Of a stretch of 64,000 nucleotides of DNA, positions 1 to 9,100 are shown piece after piece. Source of the stretch: Pantoea sp. At-9b (GTDB lineage: Bacteria; Pseudomonadota; Gammaproteobacteria; Enterobacterales; Enterobacteriaceae); contig NC_014837.1 of NCBI RefSeq assembly GCF_000175935.2, forward strand, positions 1,426,001-1,490,000, written 5' to 3'. Below the pieces are notes generated by a model. That model did not search any database. It was not told the origin of the DNA and was given only the letters and a program-made list of their open reading frames with translations. Position numbers and translations under genes: made by a program. How positions within the stretch are numbered: position 1 is the first letter of the stretch; each line of letters opens with the position of its first letter.

Positions 1-258
1 TCCTGGCCGCCAGCTATCTTCAACACCGCGTTTTACAGCAATCCGCAGGTTGATAAAGATCTGGCCGATGCGCTGAAAACCACCGATCGCGAGCAGAAAG
101 CCAAACTGTACAAAGATGCACAGGATCGCATCTGGAACGATCATCCGTGGATTCCGTTGGTGGTGGAACAGTTGCTGTCTGCCAATAACAAAAACCTGAG
201 CGGTTTTTACGTCATGCCTGATACCTCATTTAATTTTGATGAGGCCGACCTGAAGTAA
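1..258 (+). CDS. gsiB: Glutathione ABC transporter, periplasmic binding protein GsiB (3' end only)
   Basis: Only the last 85 codons are inside the window, open from base 1 to a TAA at 256-258. The tail ([14 protein letters not shown], then a C-terminal stretch rich in N, F and D) looks like the end of a family 5 solute-binding protein for peptides. The assignment rests mainly on the two permease genes that follow, which match GsiC and GsiD closely. GsiB delivers periplasmic glutathione to the GsiCD channel. Signal peptide and most of the ligand pocket lie outside the window, so substrate cannot be judged here. Confidence 0.85.
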   Translation, partial: SWPPAIFNTAFYSNPQVDKDLADALKTTDREQKAKLYKDAQDRIWNDHPWIPLVVEQLLSANNKNLSGFYVMPDTSFNFDEADLK

Positions 259-306
259 CCCTGAGGGTCAGCCCGCGTGGCTGACCCTCACCGTGCAGGA
301 CTTCGC

Positions 307-1227
307 ATGCTGAATTATTTTCTCAAACGATTACTGGGACTGATTCCCACGCTGCTGATTGTGGCGGTGCTGGTGTTCCTGTTTGTTCACCTGTTGCCGG
401 GCGATCCGGCACGCTTGATCGCCGGTTCCGATGCGGATGCCCAGGTGGTGGCCTTGGTACGTCAGGAACTGGGTCTTGATCAGCCGTTGATCCAGCAGTT
501 CTGGCACTTCATTCTGAATGCGGTGCAGGGAGATTTTGGTCAGTCGATGGTCTCGAAACGCCCGGTTTCCGAGGAGATCGCCACGCGTTTTTTTCCAACG
601 CTGTGGCTGACGTTAAGCAGCATGGTCTGGGCGGTGCTGTTTGGCATGGTGATTGGCATCGTCTCTGCGGTGTGGCGTAATCGCTGGCCGGACCGACTCG
701 GTATGACGTTGGCGGTCTCGGGTATCTCTTTTCCGGCATTTGCCCTCGGCATGCTGCTGATGCAAATTTTTTCGGTGGATTTAGGCTGGCTGCCAACGGT
801 GGGGGCCGACAGCTGGCAGCATTACATCCTCCCCTCCATCACCCTCGGCGCAGCCGTTGCGGCGGTGATGGCGCGCTTCACCCGTGCCTCCTTCGTTGAG
901 GTGATGCAGGAAGATTATATGCGCACCGCGCGGGCCAAAGGGGTACGTGAAACGCTGGTGGTTGCAAAACATGGGCTGCGCAATGCCATGATTCCGGTGG
1001 TGACCATGATGGGGCTGCAATTTGGTTTTCTGCTGGGTGGCTCGATTGTGGTGGAAGTGGTGTTCAACTGGCCTGGTCTGGGCCGCCTGCTGGTGGATTC
1101 GGTGGAGATGCGTGATTACCCGGTGATCCAGGCCGAGGTGCTGCTGTTCTCGCTGGAGTTCATTCTGATTAACCTGATTGTCGATATGTTGTACGCGGCG
1201 ATCAACCCGGCTATTCGCTACAGGTAA
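307..1227 (+). CDS. gsiC: Glutathione ABC transporter permease GsiC
   Basis: This is one of the two inner-membrane channel subunits of the glutathione importer GsiABCD. The 306-residue product has the length of E. coli GsiC and agrees with it almost throughout, from [14 protein letters not shown] to INPAIRYR. It shows about six hydrophobic segments and a cytoplasmic EAA loop at about residues 203-231 ([10 protein letters not shown]...), which contacts the ATPase. An in-frame start ten codons upstream is possible, but 307 has CAGGA six bases before it and matches the family start. gsiB ends 48 bases upstream and gsiD begins 9 bases downstream, so this is one operon. Confidence 0.95.
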   Translation: MLNYFLKRLLGLIPTLLIVAVLVFLFVHLLPGDPARLIAGSDADAQVVALVRQELGLDQPLIQQFWHFILNAVQGDFGQSMVSKRPVSEEIATRFFPTLWLTLSSMVWAVLFGMVIGIVSAVWRNRWPDRLGMTLAVSGISFPAFALGMLLMQIFSVDLGWLPTVGADSWQHYILPSITLGAAVAAVMARFTRASFVEVMQEDYMRTARAKGVRETLVVAKHGLRNAMIPVVTMMGLQFGFLLGGSIVVEVVFNWPGLGRLLVDSVEMRDYPVIQAEVLLFSLEFILINLIVDMLYAAINPAIRYR

Positions 1228-1236
1228 GGAGTCGCA

Positions 1237-2142
1237 ATGAAAAACTGGCGACGCGAGGCGGCACTAAAAATCATGCCGACGATGACGGAAAACCGGGTGC
1301 GCACACCGTGGCGTGAATTCTGGCGACGTTTTCGGCGTCAGCACGTGGCGATGTTGGCTGGCGTGTTTGTGTTGCTATTGATCGTGGTGGCGTTTATTGC
1401 CCCGTGGATTGCCCCCTTTGATGCCGAAAACTATTTCGATTATGACCGGCTAAATGAAGGGCCATCGCTGATGCACTGGTTCGGTGTTGATTCGCTTGGG
1501 CGTGATATTTTTAGTCGTGTGCTGGTCGGCACCCGTATTTCCTTGATTGCCGGTTTCTTTTCCGTGGCGATAGGAACGGTGATCGGGACTTTGCTGGGAT
1601 TGCTGGCCGGTTACTATGAAGGCTGGTGGGATCGTATCACCATGCGTGTTTGCGACGTGTTGTTTGCGTTTCCGGGCATCTTGCTGGCGATTGCCGTGGT
1701 GGCGATTATGGGCAGCGGGATGAGTAACGTGATTGTCGCGGTGGCAATTTTCAGTATCCCGGCGTTTGCGCGTTTGGTTCGCGGCAACACGCTGGTACTC
1801 AAACATCAGACTTACATTGAATCGGCGCGCAGTATCGGTGCATCGGACTGGACCATCATTATGCGCCATATCCTGCCGGGTACGGTCTCATCGATTGTGG
1901 TCTACTTCACCATGCGTATCGGCACCTCGATTATCACTGCCGCCAGCCTGTCGTTTCTCGGACTGGGCGCGCAGCCGCCTACGCCGGAGTGGGGGGCGAT
2001 GCTCAATGAAGCACGTGCGGATATGGTGATTGCTCCCCATGTGGCGATTTTTCCCAGCCTCGCCATTTTCCTGACGGTGCTGGCGTTTAATCTGTTGGGC
2101 GATGGGTTGCGTGATGCGCTCGATCCGAAGTTGAAAACCTGA
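1237..2142 (+). CDS. gsiD: Glutathione ABC transporter permease GsiD
   Basis: Second inner-membrane channel subunit of the glutathione importer, 301 residues (E. coli GsiD has 303). It has the N-terminal extension typical of DppC/OppC-type permeases ([12 protein letters not shown], about residues 24-35), a first membrane segment at about 39-60, and an EAA loop at about 193-215 ([13 protein letters not shown]). AAGGAG lies just before the ATG. This is the last gene of the gsi operon here; a palindromic hairpin starts 17 bases after its stop. The ATPase gene gsiA would be upstream of the window. Confidence 0.95.
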   Translation: MKNWRREAALKIMPTMTENRVRTPWREFWRRFRRQHVAMLAGVFVLLLIVVAFIAPWIAPFDAENYFDYDRLNEGPSLMHWFGVDSLGRDIFSRVLVGTRISLIAGFFSVAIGTVIGTLLGLLAGYYEGWWDRITMRVCDVLFAFPGILLAIAVVAIMGSGMSNVIVAVAIFSIPAFARLVRGNTLVLKHQTYIESARSIGASDWTIIMRHILPGTVSSIVVYFTMRIGTSIITAASLSFLGLGAQPPTPEWGAMLNEARADMVIAPHVAIFPSLAIFLTVLAFNLLGDGLRDALDPKLKT

Positions 2143-2159
2143 CCGGGTGTGTGCAGAAC

Positions 2160-2177
2160 GGCGCGATAAATCGCGCC
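2160..2177. repeat. REP-like palindrome after gsiD, possible terminator
   Basis: GGCGCGATAAATCGCGCC forms a 7-bp G+C-rich stem over a 4-base loop. It shares its core with longer elements at 10315-10346, 29252-29310 and 39759-39830. It lies between the stops of two convergent genes (gsiD and the chemoreceptor). There is no U-tract, so a role as Rho-independent terminator is uncertain. Confidence 0.6.
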
Positions 2178-2186
2178 GTGCTTAGC

Positions 2187-3848
2187 TTAAAACGTTTCCC
2201 AGTTGTCATTGCCGGCAGCGGCAGGGGCTTTTAGCGCACGCGGCGCGACCACCGGTGCTGATGGCCGCACCAGCACCGCAGTCGCCTGACGCGCGCCGGT
2301 GTTAAAGCGCGCTACCGCCGCAGATAAACGGCTGGCCTGTTGCTCCAGCGATACCGAAGCATTGGCTGACTCCTGCACCAACGTGGCGTTCTGTTGGGTC
2401 ACGCGATCCATCTCGTTCACCGCCTGGCCGATCTGGTCGATACCACGGCTCTGCTCATCCGATGCGGAGGCAATCTCCCCCATAATATCGGTGACGCGGG
2501 TGACGGCGCTGACAATCTCCTGCATGGTGTCACCGGCGCTGCCAACCTGTTGCGACCCCAGATTGACCCGCTGGACTGAGTTCTCAATCAACAGTTTGAT
2601 CTCTTTCGCGGCCTGGGCGCTGCGTTGGGCGAGGTTGCGGACTTCGCCCGCCACCACGGCAAAGCCACGGCCCTGTTCACCGGCACGCGCGGCTTCGACC
2701 GCCGCGTTCAGCGCGAGGATATTGGTCTGGAAAGCGATACCGTCGATCACGCTGGTGATATCCGCAATCTTTTTCGAGCTGTCGGCGATGTCATGCATGG
2801 TTTTCACGACACCCGCCACCACGTTGCCACCTTTATCGGCGGTATCGGAGGCGGTTCTGGCCAGCTGCGTGGCCTGGCGCGCGTTATCGGCGTTTTGTTT
2901 CACCGTCGCGGTGAGCTGCTCCATACTGGCGGCAGTCTCCTCCAGTGAGGCGGCCTGTTGTTCGGTGCGTGACGAGAGATCGTTATTGCCGGTGGCGATT
3001 TCGCTGACGCTGCTGAAGATCGCATCGGCGCTGTCCCGGACGTTGTTGACGGTGCTGAGCAACGCCTGTTGCATATGGTTCAGGCTGGCGGCCAGCGCTG
3101 CCATTTCACTGCGTCCTTCCACGTGCAGGCTGCCGGACAGATCGCCTTCCGCAAAACGCTCCATCTGTTTTTGCAGTTGCTTCATCGGGATGAGCAAAAT
3201 ACGGCGCACCAACACCCATACCGCCGCCAGCAGCAGCAACACCACCACGGCCATCACGGCAACCATCGCCAGCACATGCTGCCAGGCGCTTTCATTCTCG
3301 GCGCTGCCTTGTGCCAGCAGTTCGACGTTCTGCGCACGCCACTGCTTGTAAGCATCTTCAAGATCATCCTGCGCCTGCTGGGCATCAAGGTTACCGTAAG
3401 AAGGGTAATCATTGGCTTTCAGAAAGGCGGCAGATTGTTGCAGCAGATCCGCCATCGCGCTGAATTTGGCCTCGACCAGCGCAGCGGCAGCGTCACTCTG
3501 GCCTTTGATACGCGGCAGGCTTTTATACTGGGCAAAGTGCTGCTGCGCTTCATTCAGCGATGCACCCGCCGCCGTCAGCAATTTATCAATGGCGGCCAGT
3601 GAGGCTTCGTCGGTCTGCTTTTTCAGGATACGAATAGCGACGCGGTTGATGGTGACACGGGTTTTTACCAGCGTTTGCCAGCCATCGGCCAGTTCGCGCT
3701 GCTGGTGGGATAATTGATCGCTGGTGGTGAAGTTACGCTGACCCGCCATGAGCGAGGTCAGAAATAACGAGCCGGAAACGACTTGCATGGCTGTAAAGAC
3801 CACCAGAATCACGACAATGGCGGTCACGACTTTCATTCTTTTAAGCAT
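2187..3848 (-). CDS. Methyl-accepting chemotaxis protein, Tar-like amino-acid receptor
   Basis: A full-length chemoreceptor of 553 residues. It has TM1 at about 7-30, a periplasmic four-helix domain to about 190, TM2 at about 192-213, a HAMP domain to about 266, methylation helices, the conserved signalling tip (about 371-415, IAFQTNILALNAAVEAARAG) and a C-terminal NWETF, the tether for CheR and CheB. With the ATG at 3848 (AGAGAG upstream) three arginines fall at positions 64, 69 and 73, exactly as in the aspartate pocket of Tar. A TTG start six codons upstream is less likely. An amino acid or related carboxylate ligand is inferred. In E. coli this place beside gsi holds pdeI and dgcI instead. 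Confidence 0.9.
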   Translation of the reverse strand: MLKRMKVVTAIVVILVVFTAMQVVSGSLFLTSLMAGQRNFTTSDQLSHQQRELADGWQTLVKTRVTINRVAIRILKKQTDEASLAAIDKLLTAAGASLNEAQQHFAQYKSLPRIKGQSDAAAALVEAKFSAMADLLQQSAAFLKANDYPSYGNLDAQQAQDDLEDAYKQWRAQNVELLAQGSAENESAWQHVLAMVAVMAVVVLLLLAAVWVLVRRILLIPMKQLQKQMERFAEGDLSGSLHVEGRSEMAALAASLNHMQQALLSTVNNVRDSADAIFSSVSEIATGNNDLSSRTEQQAASLEETAASMEQLTATVKQNADNARQATQLARTASDTADKGGNVVAGVVKTMHDIADSSKKIADITSVIDGIAFQTNILALNAAVEAARAGEQGRGFAVVAGEVRNLAQRSAQAAKEIKLLIENSVQRVNLGSQQVGSAGDTMQEIVSAVTRVTDIMGEIASASDEQSRGIDQIGQAVNEMDRVTQQNATLVQESANASVSLEQQASRLSAAVARFNTGARQATAVLVRPSAPVVAPRALKAPAAAGNDNWETF

Positions 3849-3945
3849 CCTGAACTCTCTGGGCAAAAGGGGCGTGTACAGAGGTTATCGGTGTAAAAGA
3901 AAGGCGCTTTACTGTCGGAGAAAAATAATTTCAGCGGAAAATGAT

Positions 3946-3970
3946 CTCCCCCATGACGGGCATGGGGGAG
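3946..3970 (-). terminator. Hairpin downstream of rimO
   Basis: A perfect 10-bp stem (CTCCCCCATG / CATGGGGGAG) with a 5-base loop starts 7 bases after the rimO stop. Read on the minus strand it is followed by ATCATTTTCC, an imperfect U-tract, so it is a plausible Rho-independent terminator for rimO. Confidence 0.6.
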
Positions 3971-3977
3971 CAGGGGA

Positions 3978-5303
3978 TTACACGCGTGTACCCCAGAGAT
4001 CGTACTCGTCGGCGTGATCGACTTTAACGCGCACCACATCACCGACTTTCACCTGACGATCGCCGTTCAGGTAGACTGCACCATCAATTTCCGGCGCATC
4101 GGCCATGCTGCGACCCACAGCACCTTCTTCGTCGACTTCATCGATGATCACCAGAATTTCGCGACCGATTTTCTCTTGCAGACGTTCAGCGGAGATCTGC
4201 TGTTGCAGCTGCATAAAGCGTTCGAAACGCGCCTGTTTCACGTCATCCGGCACCGGGTCCGGCAGTTGGTTGGCGGTAGCGCCTTCCACCGGGCTGTACT
4301 GGAAGCAGCCAACACGGTCGAGGCGCGCTTCTTTCAGGAAATCGAGCAGCATCTGGAAATCTTCCTCGGTTTCACCCGGGAAGCCGACGATAAAGGTGGA
4401 ACGCAGCGTCAATTCCGGACAAATTTCGCGCCAGCGCTTAATACGCTCCAGCGTGCGTTCAACCGCACCCGGACGTTTCATCAGTTTCAGAATGCGCGGG
4501 CTGGCGTGTTGCAGCGGAATATCCAGATACGGCAGGATTTTGCCTTCGGCCATCAGCGGAATGACATCATCCACATGTGGGTACGGGTAGACGTAATGCA
4601 GGCGCACCCAGACGCCAAGTTTTGCCAGCTGTTCACACAGGCTGACCATGCTGGTTTTCACCGGTGAACCGTTCCAGAACCCGGTACGGTGTTTCACGTC
4701 GACGCCATAGGCAGACGTATCCTGAGAAATCACCAGCAGCTCTTTCACCCCGGCTTCCACCAGGCGTTTGGCTTCATCCAGCACCGCGCCAATCGGACGG
4801 CTATCCAGATCGCCACGCATGGACGGGATGATGCAGAAGGTGCAGCGATGGTTGCAGCCTTCAGAAATTTTCAGATAGGCATAGTGGCGCGGTGTCAGCT
4901 TCACGCCCTGCTGCGGCACCAGGCTGAGGAACGGGTTATGCTCCGGCTTCGGTACATAGTGATGCACATGTGACAGCACCTGCTCGTAGCTGTGCGGGCC
5001 GGTGATTTCCAGCACTTTCGGGTGCACTTCGCGGATTTGGTCCACTTTGGCACCGAGGCAGCCGGTGACGATCACTTTGCCGTTTTCGTTCAGGGCTTCA
5101 CCAATCGCTTCCAGGGATTCCTGCACGGCACTGTCGATAAATCCACAGGTGTTAACAATGACGATCTCCGCATCATCGTAGCGTGGTACCACGTCATAAC
5201 CTTCGGTACGCAGTTCCGTCAGGATACGTTCCGAGTCAACGAGGTTTTTTGGGCAGCCGAGTGAGACGAAGCCCACGCGTGGAGGATTGGTGACATGGCT
5301 CAT
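3978..5303 (-). CDS. rimO: Ribosomal protein S12 methylthiotransferase RimO
   Basis: Radical-SAM enzyme that adds a beta-methylthio group to Asp88/89 of ribosomal protein S12. The 441 residues equal the E. coli length. The N-terminal MTTase domain carries cluster cysteines at 17, 53 and 82. The radical-SAM motif CNHRCTFC has cysteines at 150, 154 and 157, and a TRAM domain forms the C-terminus (about 375-441). It is a single gene, divergent from the carbonic anhydrase and ended by the hairpin at 3946-3970. YcaO, the reported helper of this reaction, is encoded at 59785-61548 of this window. Confidence 0.97.
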   Translation of the reverse strand: MSHVTNPPRVGFVSLGCPKNLVDSERILTELRTEGYDVVPRYDDAEIVIVNTCGFIDSAVQESLEAIGEALNENGKVIVTGCLGAKVDQIREVHPKVLEITGPHSYEQVLSHVHHYVPKPEHNPFLSLVPQQGVKLTPRHYAYLKISEGCNHRCTFCIIPSMRGDLDSRPIGAVLDEAKRLVEAGVKELLVISQDTSAYGVDVKHRTGFWNGSPVKTSMVSLCEQLAKLGVWVRLHYVYPYPHVDDVIPLMAEGKILPYLDIPLQHASPRILKLMKRPGAVERTLERIKRWREICPELTLRSTFIVGFPGETEEDFQMLLDFLKEARLDRVGCFQYSPVEGATANQLPDPVPDDVKQARFERFMQLQQQISAERLQEKIGREILVIIDEVDEEGAVGRSMADAPEIDGAVYLNGDRQVKVGDVVRVKVDHADEYDLWGTRV

Positions 5304-5542
5304 AAGAATAAAAATTCATCATAATTAGTGTGGATAGGGGGGCGATTGTACAGGTGTCTGCGGGGAAATTGTATAGTCTGTTTTAATGCCGCAACATGCT
5401 CGGGGTTGTCTTCACCGGGTGATTTTGCTTAAATGCCCGGTTGGTGCGTGTAAGCTATTATCGATACAAGAAAAAATGATGCCGCGCTGACGGTGACTGG
5501 GTTCACTGCCAGGGCAGAAGTGGATAATGTGAGAGCAGAGAA

Positions 5543-6178
5543 ATGAAAGAGATCATCAAAGGTTTTCTGAGTTTTCAACAGAATGTGTTTCCTGAAAGGA
5601 AGGATCTTTTCAAAAGCCTGGCGTCCAACCAAAATCCCAAAGCCCTGTTCATCTCCTGCTCAGACAGCCGTCTGGTGCCGGAACTGGTGACACAGCAGGA
5701 GCCGGGTCAACTGTTCGTGATCCGTAATGCGGGCAATATTGTGCCGTCATTCGGACCGGAGCCAGGCGGTGTATCAGCGACCATTGAGTATGCTGTCGTG
5801 GCGCTGGGCGTGAGCGAAATCATCATTTGTGGCCACTCCAACTGTGGTGCGATGAAAGCCATTGCCGAATGCTCCTGCATGGATACCATGCCTGCGGTGG
5901 AACACTGGCTGCGTTACGCCGATGCGGCGCGCGCGGTGGTGGAGAACAAAAAGTATGACAACCCGGAAACCAAGCTCAATGAGATGGTAAAAGAGAACGT
6001 CATCGCTCAACTCCACAATATCAAAACACATCCATCAGTTGCGGTTGCCTTGCGTAAAGGCATGCTGCGCCTGCACGGCTGGGTTTATGACATTGAGAGC
6101 GGCAAGATCATGGCGCTGACCAAAGGCGGCGATGAGTTTGTGTCTCTGTCCGAAAACCCTGAGACTTGCTTCGAATAA
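5543..6178 (+). CDS. Beta-class carbonic anhydrase, CynT-like
   Basis: Zinc enzyme interconverting CO2 and bicarbonate. The 211-residue protein shows the beta-class ligands: Cys39 in CSDSR, His98 and Cys101 in GHSNCGA, and the Asp41-Arg43 dyad. The fold is continuous to the end (WVYDIESG). Sequence is closest to E. coli CynT (MKEII.GFL.FQ, HWLRYAD), but no cyanase (cynS) or cynR is nearby, so a general CO2/bicarbonate role is more likely than cyanate breakdown; that is inference. The start has GAGAGCAGAG just before it. The gene is monocistronic, ending in the hairpin at 6185-6210. In E. coli this place next to rimO is occupied by bssR. Confidence 0.92.
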   Translation: MKEIIKGFLSFQQNVFPERKDLFKSLASNQNPKALFISCSDSRLVPELVTQQEPGQLFVIRNAGNIVPSFGPEPGGVSATIEYAVVALGVSEIIICGHSNCGAMKAIAECSCMDTMPAVEHWLRYADAARAVVENKKYDNPETKLNEMVKENVIAQLHNIKTHPSVAVALRKGMLRLHGWVYDIESGKIMALTKGGDEFVSLSENPETCFE

Positions 6179-6184
6179 TTCCCC

Positions 6185-6215
6185 TAACCACCTGCACTTG
6201 CAGGTGGTTATCTTT
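6185..6215 (+). terminator. Terminator of the carbonic anhydrase gene
   Basis: Twelve-base arms TAACCACCTGCA and TGCAGGTGGTTA are perfectly complementary around two bases and followed by TCTTT. It lies 7 bases after the stop codon. Confidence 0.75.
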
Positions 6216-6296
6216 CACACTTCCTCAAATTTTCTCACCGTGGTGAATCGGCCCAACTAAGCTTGAGAAGCAATGACTTCTTACAAGGGCTTACCT

Positions 6297-6953
6297 ATGC
6301 GCTTACCTCTTGGTGTTTCTGTGCTGACGCTGGCCTTGCTGGCGGCGGGTTGTACATCTCATGTTGCTGATAAAAAACAATTCTCCGGTTTTTTGGGTGA
6401 TTACAGCCAGCTACAAACGGCACAGTCGCCCAGCGGTAAACCGACCCTGCGCTGGATTTCACCGGATTATCATGGAGCGGATTATCGCAATGTGGTGTAC
6501 ACCCCGGTGGTTTACTATCCGGCCGCGCATCCCACGCCGCGAATTAGCCAGCAGACGCTGGATGGCATACGCCAATATACCGATCAGCGACTGAAAGCCG
6601 CGATTGCGACACATAAAACCCTGGTGGCGCAGAAAGGGCCGCACACCCTGGTGGTGCGCAGCGCAATCACCGCCGTGACGGCGGAAGATGAGGGTATTCA
6701 GTTCTATGAAGTGGTGCCGGTGGCAGCGGTGGTTGCCAGTACCATGGCCGCCACCGGTCATCGTACCCAGAACAGCGCGTTGTTCCTGGAAGTGGAAGCG
6801 ACTGACGCGCAAACCGGTAAACCGTTAATCAAAGTGGTGCGTAAAGCCTTTGGTAAAAACCTGCCAAACAACAGCACCCCGATCACCCTTGATGACCTGC
6901 GTCCGGGGATTGACGAGATGGTCCGGGACACCGTGGCGTTCACTGCCCCTTAA
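6297..6953 (+). CDS. DUF3313 family outer-membrane lipoprotein
   Basis: A 218-residue predicted lipoprotein. With the ATG at 6297 it has a short basic start, a hydrophobic core and the lipobox LAAGC with Cys19, so it should be lipidated; Thr-Ser after the Cys does not signal inner-membrane retention. An ATG eight codons upstream would add residues before the signal peptide. The rest (FLGDYSQLQ near the N-terminus, later YTPVVYYP and a paired-strand region) fits the DUF3313 family, whose function is unknown. It stands alone between the carbonic anhydrase terminator and yliI, with no clear terminator of its own. Confidence 0.75.
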   Translation: MRLPLGVSVLTLALLAAGCTSHVADKKQFSGFLGDYSQLQTAQSPSGKPTLRWISPDYHGADYRNVVYTPVVYYPAAHPTPRISQQTLDGIRQYTDQRLKAAIATHKTLVAQKGPHTLVVRSAITAVTAEDEGIQFYEVVPVAAVVASTMAATGHRTQNSALFLEVEATDAQTGKPLIKVVRKAFGKNLPNNSTPITLDDLRPGIDEMVRDTVAFTAP

Positions 6954-7028
6954 TGTTTTGTAAATCCTGCACATCCTTTTTTACCGACTGACTACCCTTA
7001 ACGGCAGTGGATTAAAAAGGAGACACCT

Positions 7029-8165
7029 ATGCGATTAATGCGTGCCGCGTTGCTGTTCGGCAGCGTGCTAAGTGGTTCCCTGCCCGCGCTGGCAGCGGAT
7101 GTGCAGGTTCAGGTTTTGCAGGACCAACTTGATCACCCCTGGTCGGTGGCATTTCTGCCCGACAATCACACCTTGCTGATTACGGAACGTTCGGGCCAGC
7201 TACGCAGCTGGCAGCCCGGGAAAGGCTTATCCGCGCCGATTGGCGGCGTGCCCAGCGTGTGGGCGCAGCGCCAGGGTGGTTTGCTGGATGTGGTGCTGGC
7301 ACCGGATTTTGCGCAAAGTCGCCGGGTGTGGCTCAGCTATACCACCGCCGATGCGGCGGGCCGCGCGGGCGCGGTGGTCGGTTATGGTCGCCTGAGTGAC
7401 GATAATCGCCAGTTGAGTGACTTCCGCGTGGTGCTGGAACAAACGCCGAAGCTCTCCAGCGGGGCCAATCTCGGCACGCGACTGGCATTCGACCGCGCAG
7501 GTTTTTTGTGGATTGCTTTTGGCGACAACTTTGCCAGCAGCAGTGCGCAGGAGCTGGACAAGCTGTCGGGAAAAATTGTGCGTCTGACGGCTGACGGCAC
7601 CATTCCGCCGGATAACCCTTTTGTCGGGCACCAGGGCGCACGTGGCGAAATCTGGTCGTATGGCATGCGTAATCCGCAGGGGCTGGCGTGGAACCCGTGG
7701 ACTCAGCAGATGTGGGAAAGCGAACACGGTCCACGCGGGGGCGATGAAGTCAATATCCCGGAAAAGGGCAAAAACTATGGCTGGCCACTGGCGACCTGGG
7801 GCATTGATTACAGCGGGCAAAAAGTCCCGGAATCAAAGGGTAGCGTGGTGGCGGGCACCGAGCAGCCGGTCTTTTACTGGAAGGTTTCACCGGCTATCAG
7901 CGGGATGGCGTTTTACAACAGCGCGCGTTTTCCACAGTGGAAAAACTCGCTGTTTATTGGCGCGTTAAAGGAAAAAAGCCTGATTCGCCTGCGGGTCAAT
8001 GGCGAAAAAGTGGTGGAGCAGCAGCGTCTGCTGACGGAACGAGGGGAGCGTATTCGGGATGTGCGTCAGGGACCGGATGGCTTCCTGTATGTGCTGACTG
8101 ACGAGAGCAACGGCAAATTGCTGAAAGTGGGGCTGGCGGCGAACGCCAGCGCTCCACGCGGGTAG
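7029..8165 (+). CDS. yliI: PQQ-dependent aldose sugar dehydrogenase YliI
   Basis: Periplasmic soluble aldose dehydrogenase of the glucose/sorbosone dehydrogenase family: a six-bladed beta-propeller that needs PQQ and calcium. The 378 residues include a signal peptide (about 1-22, ending PALA). Family signatures visible are DHPWSVAFLPD, GGLLDVVLAPDF, WIAFGDN, YGMRNPQGLAW and GGDEVNI.EKGKNYGWP. AAGGAG lies about 8 bases before the ATG. The position between rimO and dacC matches E. coli yliI. Its TAG at 8163-8165 directly abuts the stop codon of the convergent HAD gene. Whether PQQ is made or imported cannot be told from this window. Confidence 0.93.
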   Translation: MRLMRAALLFGSVLSGSLPALAADVQVQVLQDQLDHPWSVAFLPDNHTLLITERSGQLRSWQPGKGLSAPIGGVPSVWAQRQGGLLDVVLAPDFAQSRRVWLSYTTADAAGRAGAVVGYGRLSDDNRQLSDFRVVLEQTPKLSSGANLGTRLAFDRAGFLWIAFGDNFASSSAQELDKLSGKIVRLTADGTIPPDNPFVGHQGARGEIWSYGMRNPQGLAWNPWTQQMWESEHGPRGGDEVNIPEKGKNYGWPLATWGIDYSGQKVPESKGSVVAGTEQPVFYWKVSPAISGMAFYNSARFPQWKNSLFIGALKEKSLIRLRVNGEKVVEQQRLLTERGERIRDVRQGPDGFLYVLTDESNGKLLKVGLAANASAPRG

Positions 8166-8825
8166 TTAGCGCACCCAGTTACACACTTGCCAGCCACGCT
8201 GCTGCGCTTCCTGATGCAGCAGTGTGTCCGGGTTGATGACATACGCATGATCGGCATGGTCCAGCAACGGCAGGTCGTTCATGGAGTCGCTGTAAGCCCA
8301 GGTGCGTTCAAAATGGCTCTCCTGCTGCAAGGCTTTCCAGTCACTCAGCCGTGCCACCTTGCCTTCTTTGTAAGTCATGGTGCCGTAGGTCAGGCCGCTG
8401 TAGCGGTCATCGACAATCTCCACGCCAATCGCCAGCGCGCCATGCACGCCAAGACGCTCGGCAATCGGTACGGCGAGATGTTCGCCGCTGGCGGTGATAA
8501 TCATCACGGTATCGCCACGCTGCTGATGCCAGTTGATGCGTTCGCGTGCGGCGGGAAACACACGTGGCAGGATGTCGCGGTGAATAAAACGCCGCACCCA
8601 GCCAGAGACCGTCATGGTTGCCATCCCGGCCAGTGGGGCAAGGGTGGTGTTCATATATTCTTCGATTGAGAGCGTACCGGCGTGATACTGGGTCATTAGC
8701 GACTGCTCGGCGCTAATCAGTTCGGCGGGGGCAAAACCCTGTGAAACCAACCAGCGTAGCCACAGGCTGGTGCTGTCTTCACAAATCAGGGTTTCGTCGA
8801 GATCGAACACGGCTAAGTCCATCAT
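8166..8825 (-). CDS. HAD superfamily IB phosphatase
   Basis: A cytoplasmic phosphatase-like protein of about 220 residues. The DxDxT motif is at the very N-terminus (FDLDETLICED, nucleophile Asp near residue 9), motif III lies around YKEGKVARL and motif IV is SDSMNDLPLL. This is the subfamily IB pattern of phosphoserine-phosphatase-like enzymes; the substrate is unknown. The start 8825 (ATGATG) is preceded by GAGGAG and puts the DxDxT motif where the family has it; a longer frame upstream is not needed. Convergent with yliI with no base between the stop codons. E. coli K-12 has gstB rather than this gene between yliI and dacC. Confidence 0.85.
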   Translation of the reverse strand: MMDLAVFDLDETLICEDSTSLWLRWLVSQGFAPAELISAEQSLMTQYHAGTLSIEEYMNTTLAPLAGMATMTVSGWVRRFIHRDILPRVFPAARERINWHQQRGDTVMIITASGEHLAVPIAERLGVHGALAIGVEIVDDRYSGLTYGTMTYKEGKVARLSDWKALQQESHFERTWAYSDSMNDLPLLDHADHAYVINPDTLLHQEAQQRGWQVCNWVR

Positions 8826-9100
8826 GATTCTCCTCAGGCTGACTGAAATCAGGTTAGCGGAAATTTGTGACTGGCTTAACTGATCTGCGAAAAATCGGAA
8901 TTTCACGCAATTTCTCACAAATGGCGACAGATCAAAGGTGGCAGCCCGGCGGCGTTGGTGCCAGGGTTACTGTAATAATTTCTATAAAACTTTACCGATA
9001 GACGGTTTTTTTCTGCGGCACAAAGCGGTAGTTTTTTATACAACGTGCGTCTTGCAGGATTGAGCCACGATTTAACAAGGACAATTATCTGGTCATACAC

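Noticed and set aside
2299..3351. A 350-codon open frame antisense to the chemoreceptor
   Set aside because: Low-complexity Ser/Ala/Arg/Cys translation typical of shadow frames; the receptor on the other strand is complete with all domains.
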